Assembly (NCBI GenBank): GCA_041879415.1
Contig: CP090851.1
Span: forward strand, 558,001 to 622,000
From: Vibrio chagasii
GTDB taxonomy: Bacteria > Pseudomonadota > Gammaproteobacteria > Enterobacterales > Vibrionaceae
DNA: 64,000 nucleotides
Direction: 5' to 3'
In this document: positions 27,623 to 38,193 of the stretch, one piece after another
Numbering within the stretch: position 1 is the stretch's first letter
Layout: every line of letters starts with the position of its first letter
Notes under the pieces: generated by a model
The model's database searches: none
What the model was told of the DNA's origin: nothing
The model's input: only the letters and a program-made list of their open reading frames with translations
Program-made: the position numbers and the translations under genes

Positions 27623-28165
27623 CTATGAGCTCGGACTATCTGCAGTAATGGTTACTTCTCCGGTTAGTGGGAAGTAGTTGAGTCTAGGGATATCTTCGCC
27701 AAATGAAAAACCACTCGTGTAATAGTAATAGCAGCTTGGATCTGCAGTATACCAGCTGACGATATTCTCTTCAGATGGAAAAACGGAACTTCCATGGGCT
27801 CTTATTGTTAGGTCAGTAGTCATTAGTGCATTCCAAAGCTCAACACAGTCGTCACCAGATAATCCTACACCAGCGCTGACTGGGGCATCACCAACGGCGA
27901 ATGGAAATCCTGAAGAAGAAGGATAAATGTCACCTTGACCGTAATTCACCACTTGATCAAAGCCGGGTTCTCCATCAACAAGCCATTGAGAGTGGTACAT
28001 ATCAATACTGTTTCTGAACGCAGAAAATGCGCCTTGTGCTAATGCTTCATGAGCGTCTCTCTGAACACCAAGAAACCGAGGCGCAGCGGTCACTGCTAAT
28101 ATTCCTAGAATAACGATCACAACGACAAGTTCGAGTAATGTAAAACCTTGGGATTTTGATTTCAT
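27623..28165 (-). CDS. Type IV pilin-like protein with N-terminal methylation motif (MshA/GspG-like)
   Basis: A 180-residue prepilin. The leader MKSKSQG is followed by FTLLELVVVIVILGILAVTA, the prepilin-peptidase cleavage and methylation site with the conserved glutamate at mature position 5. The next part, PRFLGVQRDAHEALAQGAFSA, is typical of MSHA-type pilins, and later cysteines (DDCVELW and PSCYYY) could form the C-terminal disulfide loop. I choose the ATG at 28165 rather than a GTG three codons before. No other pilus gene is nearby, so it must use an assembly system encoded elsewhere or be a minor pilin. Confidence 0.85.
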   Translation of the reverse strand: MKSKSQGFTLLELVVVIVILGILAVTAAPRFLGVQRDAHEALAQGAFSAFRNSIDMYHSQWLVDGEPGFDQVVNYGQGDIYPSSSGFPFAVGDAPVSAGVGLSGDDCVELWNALMTTDLTIRAHGSSVFPSEENIVSWYTADPSCYYYYTSGFSFGEDIPRLNYFPLTGEVTITADSPSS

Positions 28166-28376
28166 GTTGACCACGCCTAAATGTAACTAAATGTTTATGG
28201 GAGCGTTTTACACCCAAGGTTCTGATTATCAAAGCGAAATAAGTGAAATCTCGACAATATTTGAATATCAATGGTTTGCGTATCGTTATCTGTTAGAAAA
28301 CAGAGGGAAGTGGTTGGCGACATCTTAGCGGGGATAACGTTATAATATCGAAAATGCCCAAATATCCAGAGCTTTC

Positions 28377-28997
28377 ATGACATATCAATTATTAAGCCTA
28401 CCAGAATCAATTTCAGACATTACCCCGCAGTTTCTTGAAGGGGCAATTCTTGCTTCTAACCTAGCCACTAAGCCGCTAGAGCCTGAAGCGTGGCTTGCGA
28501 TCATTGCTCCAGAAGCCGGTGAAGCGCTTGTGGCAATCGTGACAGAACAGATCAATCGCCAACACAATCTTATTCAGCGTAGTGAATACTTACTGACAGA
28601 TGTACTTTCTGAAGGTGACTTTACCGAGCAGTTTGCTGATTTCGCAGAAGGTTTCATGATGGTGTGGCCGACCGTTGAAGAGCAATGGCAAACCGTGAGT
28701 GTCGCTGATGGCACACTTCGCATGCTACAAGCTTTGCTGACGACATTGATGCTTGCGATTGATGAAGAGCAGACTCAGCAGCAAATGGTTGTGGCTGGAC
28801 TAGAGAACCCGCCAGCACTTGCTGATCTTATTGGTCAAGTTGACTTAATGATTTCTGAAGTCGCACTGGCTGCTGATGAAGCGATGCTGGGTAATAAGTC
28901 TCAGAGCGTGAATCCATTTAAAGATATCGGTCGTAACGATGCTTGTCCGTGTGAAAGCGGTAAAAAGTTCAAGCAGTGTTGTGGTAAGAACAGTTAA
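28377..28997 (+). CDS. YecA/UPF0149 family protein with SEC-C zinc motif
   Basis: 206 residues. The N-terminal 180 residues form the helical UPF0149 (YecA/YgfB) domain: [22 protein letters not shown] and [16 protein letters not shown]. The C-terminus is a SEC-C zinc-binding motif, [19 protein letters not shown], with CxC...CC ligands as in SecA. SEC-C domains bind zinc and often ribosomes or SecB-like partners; the function of this family is not established. A single gene with its own terminator. Confidence 0.88.
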   Translation: MTYQLLSLPESISDITPQFLEGAILASNLATKPLEPEAWLAIIAPEAGEALVAIVTEQINRQHNLIQRSEYLLTDVLSEGDFTEQFADFAEGFMMVWPTVEEQWQTVSVADGTLRMLQALLTTLMLAIDEEQTQQQMVVAGLENPPALADLIGQVDLMISEVALAADEAMLGNKSQSVNPFKDIGRNDACPCESGKKFKQCCGKNS

Positions 28998-29037
28998 TCG
29001 CTTTCTGTGCTCTAAAGCGTAAGAAAGACCCGATAAC

Positions 29038-29066
29038 AAAAAGTCGACCCTAAGGTCGACTTTTTC
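29038..29066. terminator. Bidirectional terminator between the SEC-C gene and dsbB
   Basis: AAAAAGTCGACC-CTAA-GGTCGACTTTTT: a perfect stem with A and T tracts between convergent genes. Confidence 0.92.
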
Positions 29067-29087
29067 GTTTTTGTAAAGCGTGAGTGA

Positions 29088-29612
29088 TTAGTCGTTCTTG
29101 GATTTAACGAATTGAGAAATTAACACGAAACCGAACGCTACTAAGTTGCCCGCAAAGATGATGACAAGCCATTGCGGCATAGAAAGCGACAAGAACTGCC
29201 ACACGACCTTGCTGCAGTCGCCGTAGGCTTCAAACATCCACGGAGCCCATTGGTTTAACGGTGCCCAGCTAGGGAAGGTCACGAATAAGTCACAGGTCGC
29301 AAACGGAGAAGGGTTGAACTGGTAGTCAACGTGTTCTAAAGCCAGCGTTAAACCTTTGTATGCACCAAATCCCCAACCAGCAAGACCAAGCCAGCGCGAT
29401 ACAGGGTTGTTAGGGGCAATGGCACCTATGATTGCTGCGACACCAATAGCAAGCATTGCTACACGCTCATAGATACACATGACACAAGGACCAAGCATCA
29501 TGACATGCTGGAAGAAAAGGGCACACGCCTCAAAAAATACAACAAAAGCCAGCAGTAAAAGCCAAGATAAACGTCCCTTAGAGAAGTCTTTGAGCATTAC
29601 AAAAAAGTTCAC
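29088..29612 (-). CDS. dsbB: DsbB, disulfide bond formation protein B
   Basis: 174 residues and four membrane helices; it reoxidises DsbA and passes electrons to quinone. The first cysteine pair is in MLGPCVMCIYER and the second pair is at PSPFATCDL and AYGDCSKVVW, all four catalytic cysteines being present. The GTG start at 29612 has an upstream GGGA; an ATG five codons in (29597) matches the E. coli start but has no ribosome-binding site. It is downstream of nhaB on the same strand, separated by a terminator, as in several gammaproteobacteria. Confidence 0.95.
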   Translation of the reverse strand: MNFFVMLKDFSKGRLSWLLLLAFVVFFEACALFFQHVMMLGPCVMCIYERVAMLAIGVAAIIGAIAPNNPVSRWLGLAGWGFGAYKGLTLALEHVDYQFNPSPFATCDLFVTFPSWAPLNQWAPWMFEAYGDCSKVVWQFLSLSMPQWLVIIFAGNLVAFGFVLISQFVKSKND

Positions 29613-29635
29613 GAATTAAATCCCGTTTAAAAAAT

Positions 29636-29664
29636 AAAAAAGCCCTGAATACTCAGAGCTTTTT
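29636..29664 (-). terminator. Terminator of nhaB
   Basis: AAAAAGCTCTGA-GTAT-TCAGGGCTTTTTT on the minus strand, with one mismatch and a T-rich tail, between nhaB and dsbB. Confidence 0.8.
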
Positions 29665-29744
29665 ATCTTGGATAAGTTTCCTAATCAACTAATATTTTTG
29701 ATTAGTGAGTTACACATTTTGTGCTTTGCGACACAGTGTGTAGC

Positions 29745-31337
29745 TTAGTGTCCACCAGAGATCACTGGAGCAACCGCTTCACCTGTACGCTGAATGATCC
29801 AACCTGCGTCATAGAACCATGCTGTCATCGGTTCAACAAAGTAAACGATGCCTGCAAGACCAACCAGTGCCAGCACGATAGTGTATGGCAGCGCCATGAT
29901 TACCATACGGCCGTAAGACAGTCGAATTAACGGAGCAAGTGCTGACGTCAATAGGAATAGGAATGCAGCTTGGCCGTTTGGTGTTGCAACTGAAGGTAGG
30001 TTAGTACCAGTGTTGATAGCAACAGCAAGTAGGTCGAACTGGTCACGAGTGATAATGCCTTCAACCAATGCAGTTTTCACTTCATTGATGTAAACCGTAC
30101 CTACGAATACGTTATCTGAAACCATCGATAGAATACCGTTGGCTACATAGAATAGGGCAAGTTGTGCGCCTTTATCTTCAACGTGAAGTACCGCATCGAT
30201 TACTGGCTTAAATAGTGCTTGGTCGATGATTACTGCAACGACAGCGAAGAAAACAGCAAGAAGCGCGGTAAACGGTAGCGCTTCTTCAAACGCTTTACCC
30301 ATAGAGTGTTCTTCGATTACACCAGTAAACGCAGTCGCTAGAATGATAACTGATAAACCAATCAAACCAACTTCAGCAACGTGAAGTGCTAAGCCTACAA
30401 TTAGCCATACTGCGATAGCACTTTGAACCCAAAGTTTTGCCACGTCTTGCTTAGTACGGCTCGCTTTTTGTGTGTTATCGAACTCGACAAGGATCTGACG
30501 AACGTTATTTGGCAGTTTTGCACCGTAGCCAAATACTTTGAATTTCTCTACAAGAGCACAAGTTAGAATGCCGCAGAAGAAAACAGGCAGTGTTACTGGA
30601 AGCATACGAATAATGAACTCACCGAATTCCCAGCCTGCTTGTTTAGCGATAACTAAGTTCTGTGGTTCACCGACCATAGTCATTACACCACCTAGCGCGG
30701 TACCTACACCAGCGTGCATCAGTAGTGAACGTAAGAAAGCACGGTAGTCTTCTAAGTCTTCACGAGTTAGCTCAGAAATTTCTTCATCGTGAGTGTGGTC
30801 GTGTGCAGAGTTAGAGCCTTTGCCTGATGCTACTTTGTGGTAAATCGAGTAGAACCCCACTGCCACGCTGATCACAACTGCGATTACAGTCAGTGCATCT
30901 AGGAAAGCAGATAGGAATGCAGCTGCCACACAAAACGCAACAGAAAGCATGATTTTAGAACGAATGCCGAGCAATATCTTCGTGAAAATGAACAGGAGAA
31001 GTTCTTTCATGAAGTAAATGCCAGCAACCATGAATACTAATAAGAGTAATACTGGAAGGTTTGCTTGAAGCTCATGATAAACCATTTCAGGTTTGGTCAT
31101 GCCAATTGCAACGGCTTGAATTGCCAGTAAACCACCCGGTTGAAGAGGGTAGCATTTGAGAGCCATAGCTAGGGTGAAAATAAACTCAACCACTAATAGC
31201 CAGCCCGCTACAAATGGGTCAACTAGGAAGAAAACAAACGGGTTGATGATTAAAAAGGAAATGATGGCAAGTTTATACCAATCAGGAGCTTTACCAAGGA
31301 AATTCTTGATAAAAGCGTTTCCGAGAGACATCGGCAT
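29745..31337 (-). CDS. nhaB: Na+/H+ antiporter NhaB
   Basis: 530 residues with about twelve membrane helices. N-terminal [20 protein letters not shown] and the segments [35 protein letters not shown] and [20 protein letters not shown] match vibrio NhaB. It exports sodium in exchange for protons, fitting a marine organism. It is divergent from fadR, the same arrangement as in E. coli. A histidine-rich cytoplasmic loop (HDHTHDEE) lies near residue 185. Confidence 0.96.
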   Translation of the reverse strand: MPMSLGNAFIKNFLGKAPDWYKLAIISFLIINPFVFFLVDPFVAGWLLVVEFIFTLAMALKCYPLQPGGLLAIQAVAIGMTKPEMVYHELQANLPVLLLLVFMVAGIYFMKELLLFIFTKILLGIRSKIMLSVAFCVAAAFLSAFLDALTVIAVVISVAVGFYSIYHKVASGKGSNSAHDHTHDEEISELTREDLEDYRAFLRSLLMHAGVGTALGGVMTMVGEPQNLVIAKQAGWEFGEFIIRMLPVTLPVFFCGILTCALVEKFKVFGYGAKLPNNVRQILVEFDNTQKASRTKQDVAKLWVQSAIAVWLIVGLALHVAEVGLIGLSVIILATAFTGVIEEHSMGKAFEEALPFTALLAVFFAVVAVIIDQALFKPVIDAVLHVEDKGAQLALFYVANGILSMVSDNVFVGTVYINEVKTALVEGIITRDQFDLLAVAINTGTNLPSVATPNGQAAFLFLLTSALAPLIRLSYGRMVIMALPYTIVLALVGLAGIVYFVEPMTAWFYDAGWIIQRTGEAVAPVISGGH

Positions 31338-31977
31338 GTTAATACTCTTTTATGTTGATTATGAATAGACAAGCAATACAACATTTTGAGAATCGAGCTA
31401 TAGAAAGTGTTAAAAACTATAACTAACAGTGACTTAGAAAAACTACATTCCATGTAACGTTCTGTGGTCTTGCCAAGTCACTCCCTTAGAAACTCAAGCA
31501 CTGCTTATTTTTGAGCGCAACTCTACTCTTAGATAACATTTAGTCAACAGGAAAAGCCCTGTAGCACCTAAAATACCTCTTTTTTGTGTGAGAAACGCGA
31601 TCAAAGTAGCGGAAGCATACCACTTAAAATGTGATAAAAACCGACTAGAATCAATATTTCAGCGAAATGATTGAAATTTACAGAATAAAGACGGTTTATA
31701 TATGATTATTACAACTTAATATTGCAATTTGATGGCTTCTAAAATATGACCAATGTCATTGATTTTAAAGTGAATTTATTGTGTTAAAACTTTGTTTAAA
31801 TAGTGATTTATAGAGGCTTGCTTTGCAAATCTTAGGTGGAAACATGAGGTGAACTTTAGAGCTTTAACTCTATTGGTGTTTGAGGTGAGTAAAATTTTTG
31901 AGGGTGTTTCCGCTCGCCTTTACTAGTGGTATGATGAGTAAATTAGAAGAAAATAATTTAATTGGATTGAAGTGTAG
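31338..31977. other. Divergent regulatory region of nhaB and fadR
   Basis: About 640 AT-rich bases with no supportable ORF. It must contain both promoters. I do not see a clear FadR operator (AACTGGTC...GACCAGTT type) or a strong RNA hairpin. Confidence 0.4.
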
Positions 31978-32817
31978 ATGGTCATTAAGGCGAAGAGCCC
32001 GGCAGGATTTGCAGAGAAGTATATCATTGAAAGTATTTGGAATGGCCGTTTCCCTCCAGGTTCTATCTTGCCAGCAGAGCGTGAGCTTTCTGAACTGATT
32101 GGTGTTACACGTACTACGCTTCGTGAAGTACTGCAGCGTCTTGCTCGTGACGGTTGGTTAACTATCCAACACGGTAAACCAACTAAAGTTAACCAGTTTA
32201 TGGAAACCTCGGGTCTTCATATTCTTGATACGTTAATGACGTTGGACGTGGATAACGCAAGCAAAATGGTAGAAGACCTACTAGCAGCTCGTACTAACAT
32301 CAGCCCTATTTTTATGCGTTACGCATTTAAAGCAAATAAAGAGGCTTCAGAGCGCACAATCAGCAATGTGATTGAATCGTGTGAAGCGCTACTTGCGGCA
32401 CCTACATGGGATGATTTCCTAGAATCGTCTCCGTATGCAGACAAGATCAAGCAAGCCGTTAAAGAAGATACAGAGAAAGACGAAGCAAAACGTCAGACGA
32501 TCTTAATTGCTAAGACGTTTAACTTTTACGACTACATGCTGTTCCAACGCTTAGCGTTCCATTCAGGTAACCAAATTTACGGTCTGATCTTTAATGGCGT
32601 ACGTAAGCTTTACGATCGTATCGGTAGCTACTACTTCTCTAACCCAGAAGCGCGTCGCCTAGCGATGGAGTTCTATAAAGAGCTGTTTGTTATCTGTGAG
32701 AGCGGTCAACGTGAAAACTTGCCTTTGGTTATTCGTAATTACGGTATCGCAAGTGCACAGATTTGGAACGAAATGAAAACGACGTTACCAACGAGCTTTA
32801 CAGAAGACGATAGCTAA
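31978..32817 (+). CDS. fadR: FadR, fatty-acid metabolism regulator (Vibrio long form)
   Basis: A 279-residue GntR-family regulator. The N-terminal winged helix contains [20 protein letters not shown] and [20 protein letters not shown]; the C-terminal helical domain binds long-chain acyl-CoA. E. coli FadR has 239 residues. The extra 40 or so residues fall at about 138-178 ([15 protein letters not shown] onward), the insertion described for Vibrio FadR that changes ligand binding. It represses beta-oxidation genes and activates unsaturated fatty-acid synthesis. It sits divergent from nhaB and has its own terminator. Confidence 0.97.
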   Translation: MVIKAKSPAGFAEKYIIESIWNGRFPPGSILPAERELSELIGVTRTTLREVLQRLARDGWLTIQHGKPTKVNQFMETSGLHILDTLMTLDVDNASKMVEDLLAARTNISPIFMRYAFKANKEASERTISNVIESCEALLAAPTWDDFLESSPYADKIKQAVKEDTEKDEAKRQTILIAKTFNFYDYMLFQRLAFHSGNQIYGLIFNGVRKLYDRIGSYYFSNPEARRLAMEFYKELFVICESGQRENLPLVIRNYGIASAQIWNEMKTTLPTSFTEDDS

Positions 32818-32860
32818 TCCTTTTGGTTAACTTAGTCGGTCTCTAAAGTAAGAAAAAAGA

Positions 32861-32898
32861 AAAGCGGCGAGATAATTTAATTATCTCGCCGCTTTTTA
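32861..32898 (+). terminator. Terminator of fadR
   Basis: AAAGCGGCGAGATAATT pairs with AATTATCTCGCCGCTTT around a single-base apex, followed by a T run. A very stable stem. Confidence 0.93.
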
Positions 32899-32933
32899 TT
32901 TATCAAAAGTTTGGCTAATTTGCTCGTAGATTA

Positions 32934-33197
32934 GGGCGTGTTGATCTTTCGTGGTTAAATTTTGTTCGAGATAAAAGCGTTTTAATAGTGGCGAGTGGGA
33001 AGTAGCCTAGTTATTCTAAGCAAATCCCCCTCAACAAAGAGTAAAACGCTTTTAGCCGAACCCTTCGGGCAGCGTTTGCTGGTCATTTCTACTGCGTTAT
33101 CGACTTCTCATGTAGGCTAGCTACACGTCAAAGCCTCTGCCTTGTATAAATACCCAGCAACTCGCTGCAAAAACCAGCTCGAAAGGTCAACACGCCC
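32934..33197. mobile_element. 264-bp MITE-like element with inverted ends and TA flanks
   Basis: The left end GGGCGTGTTGATCTTTCG and right end CGAAAGGTCAACACGCCC are inverted repeats with one mismatch in 18 bases. Each is flanked by TA (32932-32933 and 33198-33199), as expected for a target duplication of a Tc1/mariner/IS630-type transposase. An inner inverted repeat, AAAAGCGTTTTA at 32973-32984 and TAAAACGCTTTT at 33042-33053, adds secondary structure. No ORF is present, so it is non-autonomous. It lies between fadR and the DUF1456 gene and ends just before that gene's stop codon. Confidence 0.8.
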
Positions 33198-33203
33198 TAG
33201 TAG

Positions 33204-33683
33204 TTAACCTGCGAACTCTTCTGAGTCTGGGCGGTTAGTAAATTGAACACCATTTAGGAAATCACAAAGCAATTGGTCTTCACATACTTTGTAGTTTTTG
33301 TTTTCAGGCTTGCGGAAGTAGGCACCAATTTCGTATTTACTTAGGCTGATACCTACCACTTCTAATACATCGAGTACGTCTTCTGCTTTCATGTTCAATG
33401 CAATACGTAGCTTCATGAAAATCATGTTGTTGGTAAGTGCAACTTCAGGCTTTGGCTGAGCCCCTTCTTTTTTACCGCGCTTAAGGTTGATGAAACCATT
33501 TAGGAATACCGCCAACTCTTTGTCTTTCATCTTAGAGCATGACTTATCGTTATCCGCTTTTAGCCAGTTAATCACTTGGTCGTGGGCAACAGTCACATCC
33601 GCTTGTTCAATAGCTTTGATGATTTGTGCGTTCTTAAGGTTTAGTGCGTGTTGAATACGACGCAAGATTTCGTTGTTAGTCAC
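33204..33683 (-). CDS. yehS: DUF1456 family protein (YehS-like)
   Basis: 159 residues made of two similar halves, each starting with an NNEI/NNMI...LRxALN helix-turn-type segment: ILRRIQHALNLKNAQIIKAI and IFMKLRIALNMKAEDVLDVL. Each half ends with a short LNGF/LNGV motif. This is the DUF1456 duplication found in E. coli YehS. Function unknown; the repeats look like small DNA- or protein-binding helical bundles. The stop codon is five bases from the TA-flanked element. Confidence 0.85.
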   Translation of the reverse strand: MTNNEILRRIQHALNLKNAQIIKAIEQADVTVAHDQVINWLKADNDKSCSKMKDKELAVFLNGFINLKRGKKEGAQPKPEVALTNNMIFMKLRIALNMKAEDVLDVLEVVGISLSKYEIGAYFRKPENKNYKVCEDQLLCDFLNGVQFTNRPDSEEFAG

Positions 33684-33814
33684 AGAGGTGTCCTAAAAAG
33701 GTTTGGAGAGTAAAGTGGCTTCAAACGGCGTATTGCTGTCGTTAACCTTGTGATACTTTACTTAGCATAGTTGACGGCGACTCTAACAGAGAACGCCGGT
33801 TTTCGGTAGATATA

Positions 33815-33866
33815 AAAAATCCCCGATGTTTATTAACTCTTTCAAGTTAAGCTACATCAGGGATTT
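33815..33866 (-). terminator. Probable terminator of metG
   Basis: On the minus strand AAATCCCTGATGT pairs with ACATCGGGGATTT with one mismatch or wobble, followed by T-rich sequence; an inner AACT/AGTT stem lies in the loop. Confidence 0.8.
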
Positions 33867-33899
33867 GGCAGTGAATGCTTTATCTGACAGAGGTCAGAA

Positions 33900-35960
33900 T
33901 TACATTACACGCATACCAGGTTGAGCACCTTCGTGTGGCTCAAGAATCCATAGGTCGCTGCCGCCAGGGCCCGCTGCTAGGATCATGCCTTCAGACATAC
34001 CAAACTTCATCTTACGAGGTTTTAGGTTCGCAACCATAACAGTTAGCTTGCCTTCTAGCTCTTCAGGTTTGTATGCTGACTTGATGCCAGAGAATACTTG
34101 GCGAGTCTCACCACCGATGTCCAGTTGGAACTTCAGTAGTTTGTTCGCTTTTGGCACTTCTTCACAAGAGATGATACGAGCAATACGCATATCAACGGCT
34201 GCGAACGCGTCAAATTCAATCTCTTCAGCGATTGGCTCTTTATCTAGCTCAGTTTGGCTTGCTTTTTCTTTCTCAGCTTCCGCTTTCTCTTTAGCTGCCA
34301 TTTCTGCTGCTGCGTCTTCTTTAGAAGACTCAATCATCGCTTCCACTTTCTTAGGATCAATACGGCTAAATAGCGCTTTGAACTTAGTGATCTCGTGATC
34401 AGTTAGTGGAGTAGCAACGCCTTCCCACGTTAGCTCTTCGTTTAGGAAAGCTTCCGTACGAGCTGCAAGCTCTGGCATTACTGGTTTCAGGTAAGCCATT
34501 AGTACGCGGAATAGGTTGATACCTACAGAAGAAACTTCTTGAAGCTCTTTCTCTTTACCTTCTTCTTTTGCAAGAACCCAAGGTGCTTTTTCGTCGATGT
34601 ACTGGTTCGCTTTATCTGCTAGTGCAGTGATCTCACGGATAGCACGGCTGAATTCACGAGTTTCGTATAGCTCACCGATACGCTCAGCAGCTGCAACGAA
34701 TTCGTTGTAAAGCTCTGGCTCTGCAAATTCAGCAGATAGCTTGCCTTCGAAGCGCTTAGTGATGAAACCTGCGTTACGAGAAGCTAGGTTAACAATCTTG
34801 TTTACTACGTCAGCGTTTACACGTTGAGTGAAGTCTTCAAGGTTAAGGTCAAGGTCGTCGATACGGCTGTTTAGTTTCGCAGCGTAGTAGTAACGTAGAC
34901 ACTCAGGGTCTAGGTGGTCTAGGTATGTACTTGCTTTGATGAATGTGCCTTTAGACTTAGACATCTTAGCGCCGTTTACTGTTACGTAGCCGTGTACGAA
35001 TACGTTGTTTGGCTTACGGAAACCAGAACCTTCTAGCATTGCAGGCCAGAATAGGCTGTGGAAGTAAACGATGTCTTTACCGATGAAGTGGTAAAGCTCA
35101 GCGGTGCTGTCTTTCTTCCAGTACTCGTTAAAGTCTAGATCGTCGCGCTTGTCACATAGGTTCTTGAATGAGCCCATGTAGCCGATTGGTGCATCTAGCC
35201 ATACGTAGAAGAACTTGTCTTTTTCGCCTGGGATCTCGAAGCCGAAGTATGGTGCATCACGAGAGATGTCCCACTGTTGTAGACCAGACTCGAACCACTC
35301 TTGCATTTTGTTTGCTGTTTCAGCCTGCAGTGAGCCAGAACGTGTCCACTCTTTTAGCATGCTTTCGAACTGAGGCAGGTCGAAGAAGAAGTGCTCAGAG
35401 TCTTTCATTACTGGAGTTGCGCCAGAAACTGCTGACTTAGGCTCGATTAGCTCAGTTGGGCTGTATGTCTCACCACAGTTATCACAGTTATCACCGTACT
35501 GGTCTTCTGACTTACACTTAGGGCAAGTACCTTTTACGAAACGGTCCGGTAGGAACATCTCTTTCTCAGGGTCGAAAAGCTGAGAAATAGTGCGGCTTGA
35601 AATGAAGCCGTTCTTTTTAAGTTCTAGGTAGATGTGAGAAGCCAGTTCACGGTTCTCTTCGCTGTGCGTGCTGTGGTAGTTATCAAAGCTGATATCAAAG
35701 CCAGCGAAGTCTTTTTGGTGCTCTTCACTAACAGCAGCGATCATCTCTTCTGGTGTGATACCCATCTGTTGAGCTTTAAGCATAATTGGCGTGCCGTGAG
35801 CATCGTCAGCACAGATGAAGTTTACAGTGTTGCCACGCAGACGCTGGTATCGAACCCAGATATCAGCTTGGATATGCTCAAGCATATGGCCAAGGTGAAT
35901 AGAGCCGTTAGCGTACGGAAGCGCACAAGTTACCAAAAGTTGTCTTGGATCAGTTGCCAT
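33900..35960 (-). CDS. metG: Methionyl-tRNA synthetase
   Basis: 686 residues. The class I signature HIGH appears as [10 protein letters not shown] at about residue 20 and KMSKS as GAKMSKSKG near 330. The zinc-binding knuckle has two CxxC pairs ([17 protein letters not shown]) in the connective-peptide insertion. The anticodon-binding helices follow, and a C-terminal EMAP/Trbp111-like tRNA-binding domain (about 585-686, with [10 protein letters not shown]) gives the long dimeric form. An A/E/K-rich linker precedes that domain. It is divergent from apbC. Confidence 0.98.
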   Translation of the reverse strand: MATDPRQLLVTCALPYANGSIHLGHMLEHIQADIWVRYQRLRGNTVNFICADDAHGTPIMLKAQQMGITPEEMIAAVSEEHQKDFAGFDISFDNYHSTHSEENRELASHIYLELKKNGFISSRTISQLFDPEKEMFLPDRFVKGTCPKCKSEDQYGDNCDNCGETYSPTELIEPKSAVSGATPVMKDSEHFFFDLPQFESMLKEWTRSGSLQAETANKMQEWFESGLQQWDISRDAPYFGFEIPGEKDKFFYVWLDAPIGYMGSFKNLCDKRDDLDFNEYWKKDSTAELYHFIGKDIVYFHSLFWPAMLEGSGFRKPNNVFVHGYVTVNGAKMSKSKGTFIKASTYLDHLDPECLRYYYAAKLNSRIDDLDLNLEDFTQRVNADVVNKIVNLASRNAGFITKRFEGKLSAEFAEPELYNEFVAAAERIGELYETREFSRAIREITALADKANQYIDEKAPWVLAKEEGKEKELQEVSSVGINLFRVLMAYLKPVMPELAARTEAFLNEELTWEGVATPLTDHEITKFKALFSRIDPKKVEAMIESSKEDAAAEMAAKEKAEAEKEKASQTELDKEPIAEEIEFDAFAAVDMRIARIISCEEVPKANKLLKFQLDIGGETRQVFSGIKSAYKPEELEGKLTVMVANLKPRKMKFGMSEGMILAAGPGGSDLWILEPHEGAQPGMRVM

Positions 35961-36117
35961 ACTTAATAATTCGCTTTTTTGATAGGTATAAATTTGATTG
36001 GTAATACTACTTTATAACGTGTGATACGCCAAGGTATCAGACAAAGGATTCCCCTAGTTTTTTAGGGGTTCAGTCTTCATCTCGTGGGTGATAGCATAAA
36101 TAAAAAAAGGAGCCCCA

Positions 36118-37194
36118 ATGCGTAACTTTACTTCGAAGCAAGATTTCTGTTCATGGTTGAATGAGTTTGAGTCACCAATCCTCATCCCAGAGTGGGCGCT
36201 ACACCAAAATATTGTCTCTGTTGATCCTCGTGGATCGTTTGTTATTACTTTGCCTTTCGCTGCGAATCAGCTTGCTGTTGATCTTGAAAATTGGATTAAC
36301 GCTCAGATTGAACAAAAGCTTGTGAATGCTTTTCAATTTGAAGTGAAGGTCAAGCCGTCGGCACTTGAAACGACGGTCTCAACACCACTGAAAGGCGTGA
36401 AGAATATTATTGCCGTCACTTCTGCCAAGGGCGGGGTGGGTAAATCGACGACTTCAGTTAACCTTGCGTTGGCTTTATCTAAATCTGGTTCAAAAGTCGG
36501 TTTGTTGGATGCGGACATCTACGGCCCATCGGTTCCGATGATGCTAGGGCAGTTAGATGCGAAGCCAGAAGTACAAAACAATAAGTGGATGATGCCAATC
36601 GAAGCACACGGTATTTTCACTCACTCAATTGGTTACCTTGTATCGAAAGATGACGCTGCTATTTGGCGTGGTCCGATGGCGGCAAAAGCACTCGGTCAGC
36701 TTGTGAATGAAACGGTATGGCCAGAGCTAGATTACCTTGTGATCGATATGCCACCGGGCACGGGTGATATCCAATTAACTCTATCTCAACAAATCCCAGT
36801 AACTGGTGCGGTTGTTGTGACTACTCCTCAAGATCTGGCATTGGCAGACGCGCGTAAAGGTGTCGCGATGTTCGATAAAGTGAGTGTGCCTGTAGCAGGC
36901 TTAGTTGAAAACATGAGCTACCATATATGTAGTCACTGTGGTGAGAAAGAACATATCTTTGGCGCTGGTGGGGCAGAAGCTATGTCTGAAGAGTTCTACC
37001 TCGATATCTTAGCGCAAATCCCACTGCATATTGATGTTCGCGAAGACATTGATGCGGGCTGCCCAACGGTAGTGCGTCGCCCAGACAGCGAGCACACGCA
37101 CCATTACCTAGAGCTCGCTGAAAATGTTGCGGCAAAAATGTTTTGGACAGGTAAAGCGCGACCAGAAGCGATCAACTTTTCTATGGTCGAATAG
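36118..37194 (+). CDS. apbC: Iron-sulfur cluster carrier protein ApbC (Mrp, NBP35 family)
   Basis: 358 residues of the MinD/Mrp P-loop class. The N-terminal MIP18-like domain is followed by the deviant Walker A SAKGGVGKSTTSVNLA and Walker B-like VIDMPPGTGDIQLTLSQ. The CxxC cluster-binding motif is HICSHCGEKEHIFG. It carries and transfers 4Fe-4S clusters and has ATPase activity. AAAAAAGGAGCC is a good ribosome-binding site. The gene lies divergent from metG, as in E. coli. Confidence 0.95.
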   Translation: MRNFTSKQDFCSWLNEFESPILIPEWALHQNIVSVDPRGSFVITLPFAANQLAVDLENWINAQIEQKLVNAFQFEVKVKPSALETTVSTPLKGVKNIIAVTSAKGGVGKSTTSVNLALALSKSGSKVGLLDADIYGPSVPMMLGQLDAKPEVQNNKWMMPIEAHGIFTHSIGYLVSKDDAAIWRGPMAAKALGQLVNETVWPELDYLVIDMPPGTGDIQLTLSQQIPVTGAVVVTTPQDLALADARKGVAMFDKVSVPVAGLVENMSYHICSHCGEKEHIFGAGGAEAMSEEFYLDILAQIPLHIDVREDIDAGCPTVVRRPDSEHTHHYLELAENVAAKMFWTGKARPEAINFSMVE

Positions 37195-37450
37195 TTAGGT
37201 TTGTTCTCACACTGTATAAATAATGATGGATTAGATAAATAGTTATTGGTTTTCGGCGAGCCGATCATTCAGTCTGTGCAAACAGTTGTAGGCAAGTTTT
37301 TTAAAAGCAAACGATTATCTTAAGTAAATGTATTGAGATCATCAATTTGACTGCAATTTGCTAAAATGGCGACTAGAATCTCAGTGCTTTAGCCCCTATA
37401 ATCAGGCGGTTTATCTATTCCCACCACCAAACCATATCGGGTGCAAAATA

Positions 37451-38092
37451 ATGTCTGATAATAATCAATGTGTCATCGTAGGTATCGCTGGCGCTTCAGC
37501 TTCAGGAAAAAGTCTGATTGCTAGTACGATTTATAATGAGCTGCGCGAAAAAGTAGGCGACCATCAAATTGGTGTTATCACGGAAGATTGCTATTACAGC
37601 GACCAAAGCCACTTGAGTATGGAAGAGCGTGTTAAAACTAACTACGATCACCCAAATGCACTGGACCATGATCTGTTATGTGAGCATTTACAGCAGCTGA
37701 TGAGCGGCAATGCCGTAGAAGTACCTGAGTACAGCTACACAGAACATACACGTACTTCTGAAACGACTACACTTACTCCTAAGAAAGTGATCATTTTAGA
37801 AGGTATTCTGCTATTAACAGACCCACGTCTTCGTAACCTAATGCACGCGAGTGTGTTCATGGATACACCACTAGACATCTGTCTACTACGCCGCGTTAAG
37901 CGCGACGTTGAAGAGCGTGGTCGCACAATGGATACTGTACTAAAGCAATACCAAGAAACAGTACGTCCAATGTTCATGCAGTTTATCGAGCCTTCAAAAC
38001 AACATGCAGACATCATCGTTCCTCGTGGTGGTAAAAACCGTATCGCGATTGATGTACTGAAAGCGCACATTGCGAAGTTGTTGAAGTCTTAA
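37451..38092 (+). CDS. udk: Uridine kinase
   Basis: 213 residues; it phosphorylates uridine and cytidine with GTP or ATP for pyrimidine salvage. The P-loop is [11 protein letters not shown], followed by [38 protein letters not shown] and the lid [14 protein letters not shown] start at the ATG at 37451 ([11 protein letters not shown]) rather than the open frame's first start 31 codons earlier: the 213-residue form matches the E. coli enzyme and the extra N-terminus looks non-coding. Terminator-like hairpins follow. Confidence 0.96.
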   Translation: MSDNNQCVIVGIAGASASGKSLIASTIYNELREKVGDHQIGVITEDCYYSDQSHLSMEERVKTNYDHPNALDHDLLCEHLQQLMSGNAVEVPEYSYTEHTRTSETTTLTPKKVIILEGILLLTDPRLRNLMHASVFMDTPLDICLLRRVKRDVEERGRTMDTVLKQYQETVRPMFMQFIEPSKQHADIIVPRGGKNRIAIDVLKAHIAKLLKS

Positions 38093-38145
38093 TCGAATAA
38101 AAGTTTTGCCTAAGTGACTCACTTAGCTTTATTTTTTACCGAATC

Positions 38146-38175
38146 AGTGGCACTTTTATAGTGCCACTTTCTTTT
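38146..38175 (+). terminator. Terminator after udk
   Basis: AGTGGCACT-TTTA-TAGTGCCACT followed by TTCTTTT. A weaker CTAAGTG/CACTTAG hairpin with a T-rich tail lies just before it at about 38109-38137. Confidence 0.75.
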
Positions 38176-38193
38176 GGAATCTAAGCAAGGAAT

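Noticed and set aside
33985..34398. 137-codon plus-strand frame opposite metG
   Set aside because: Low-complexity Ser/Ala product of the A/E/K-rich metG linker on the opposite strand.
37358..37450. 31-codon N-terminal extension of udk
   Set aside because: Family length and N-terminus match the ATG at 37451; the extension has no conserved features.
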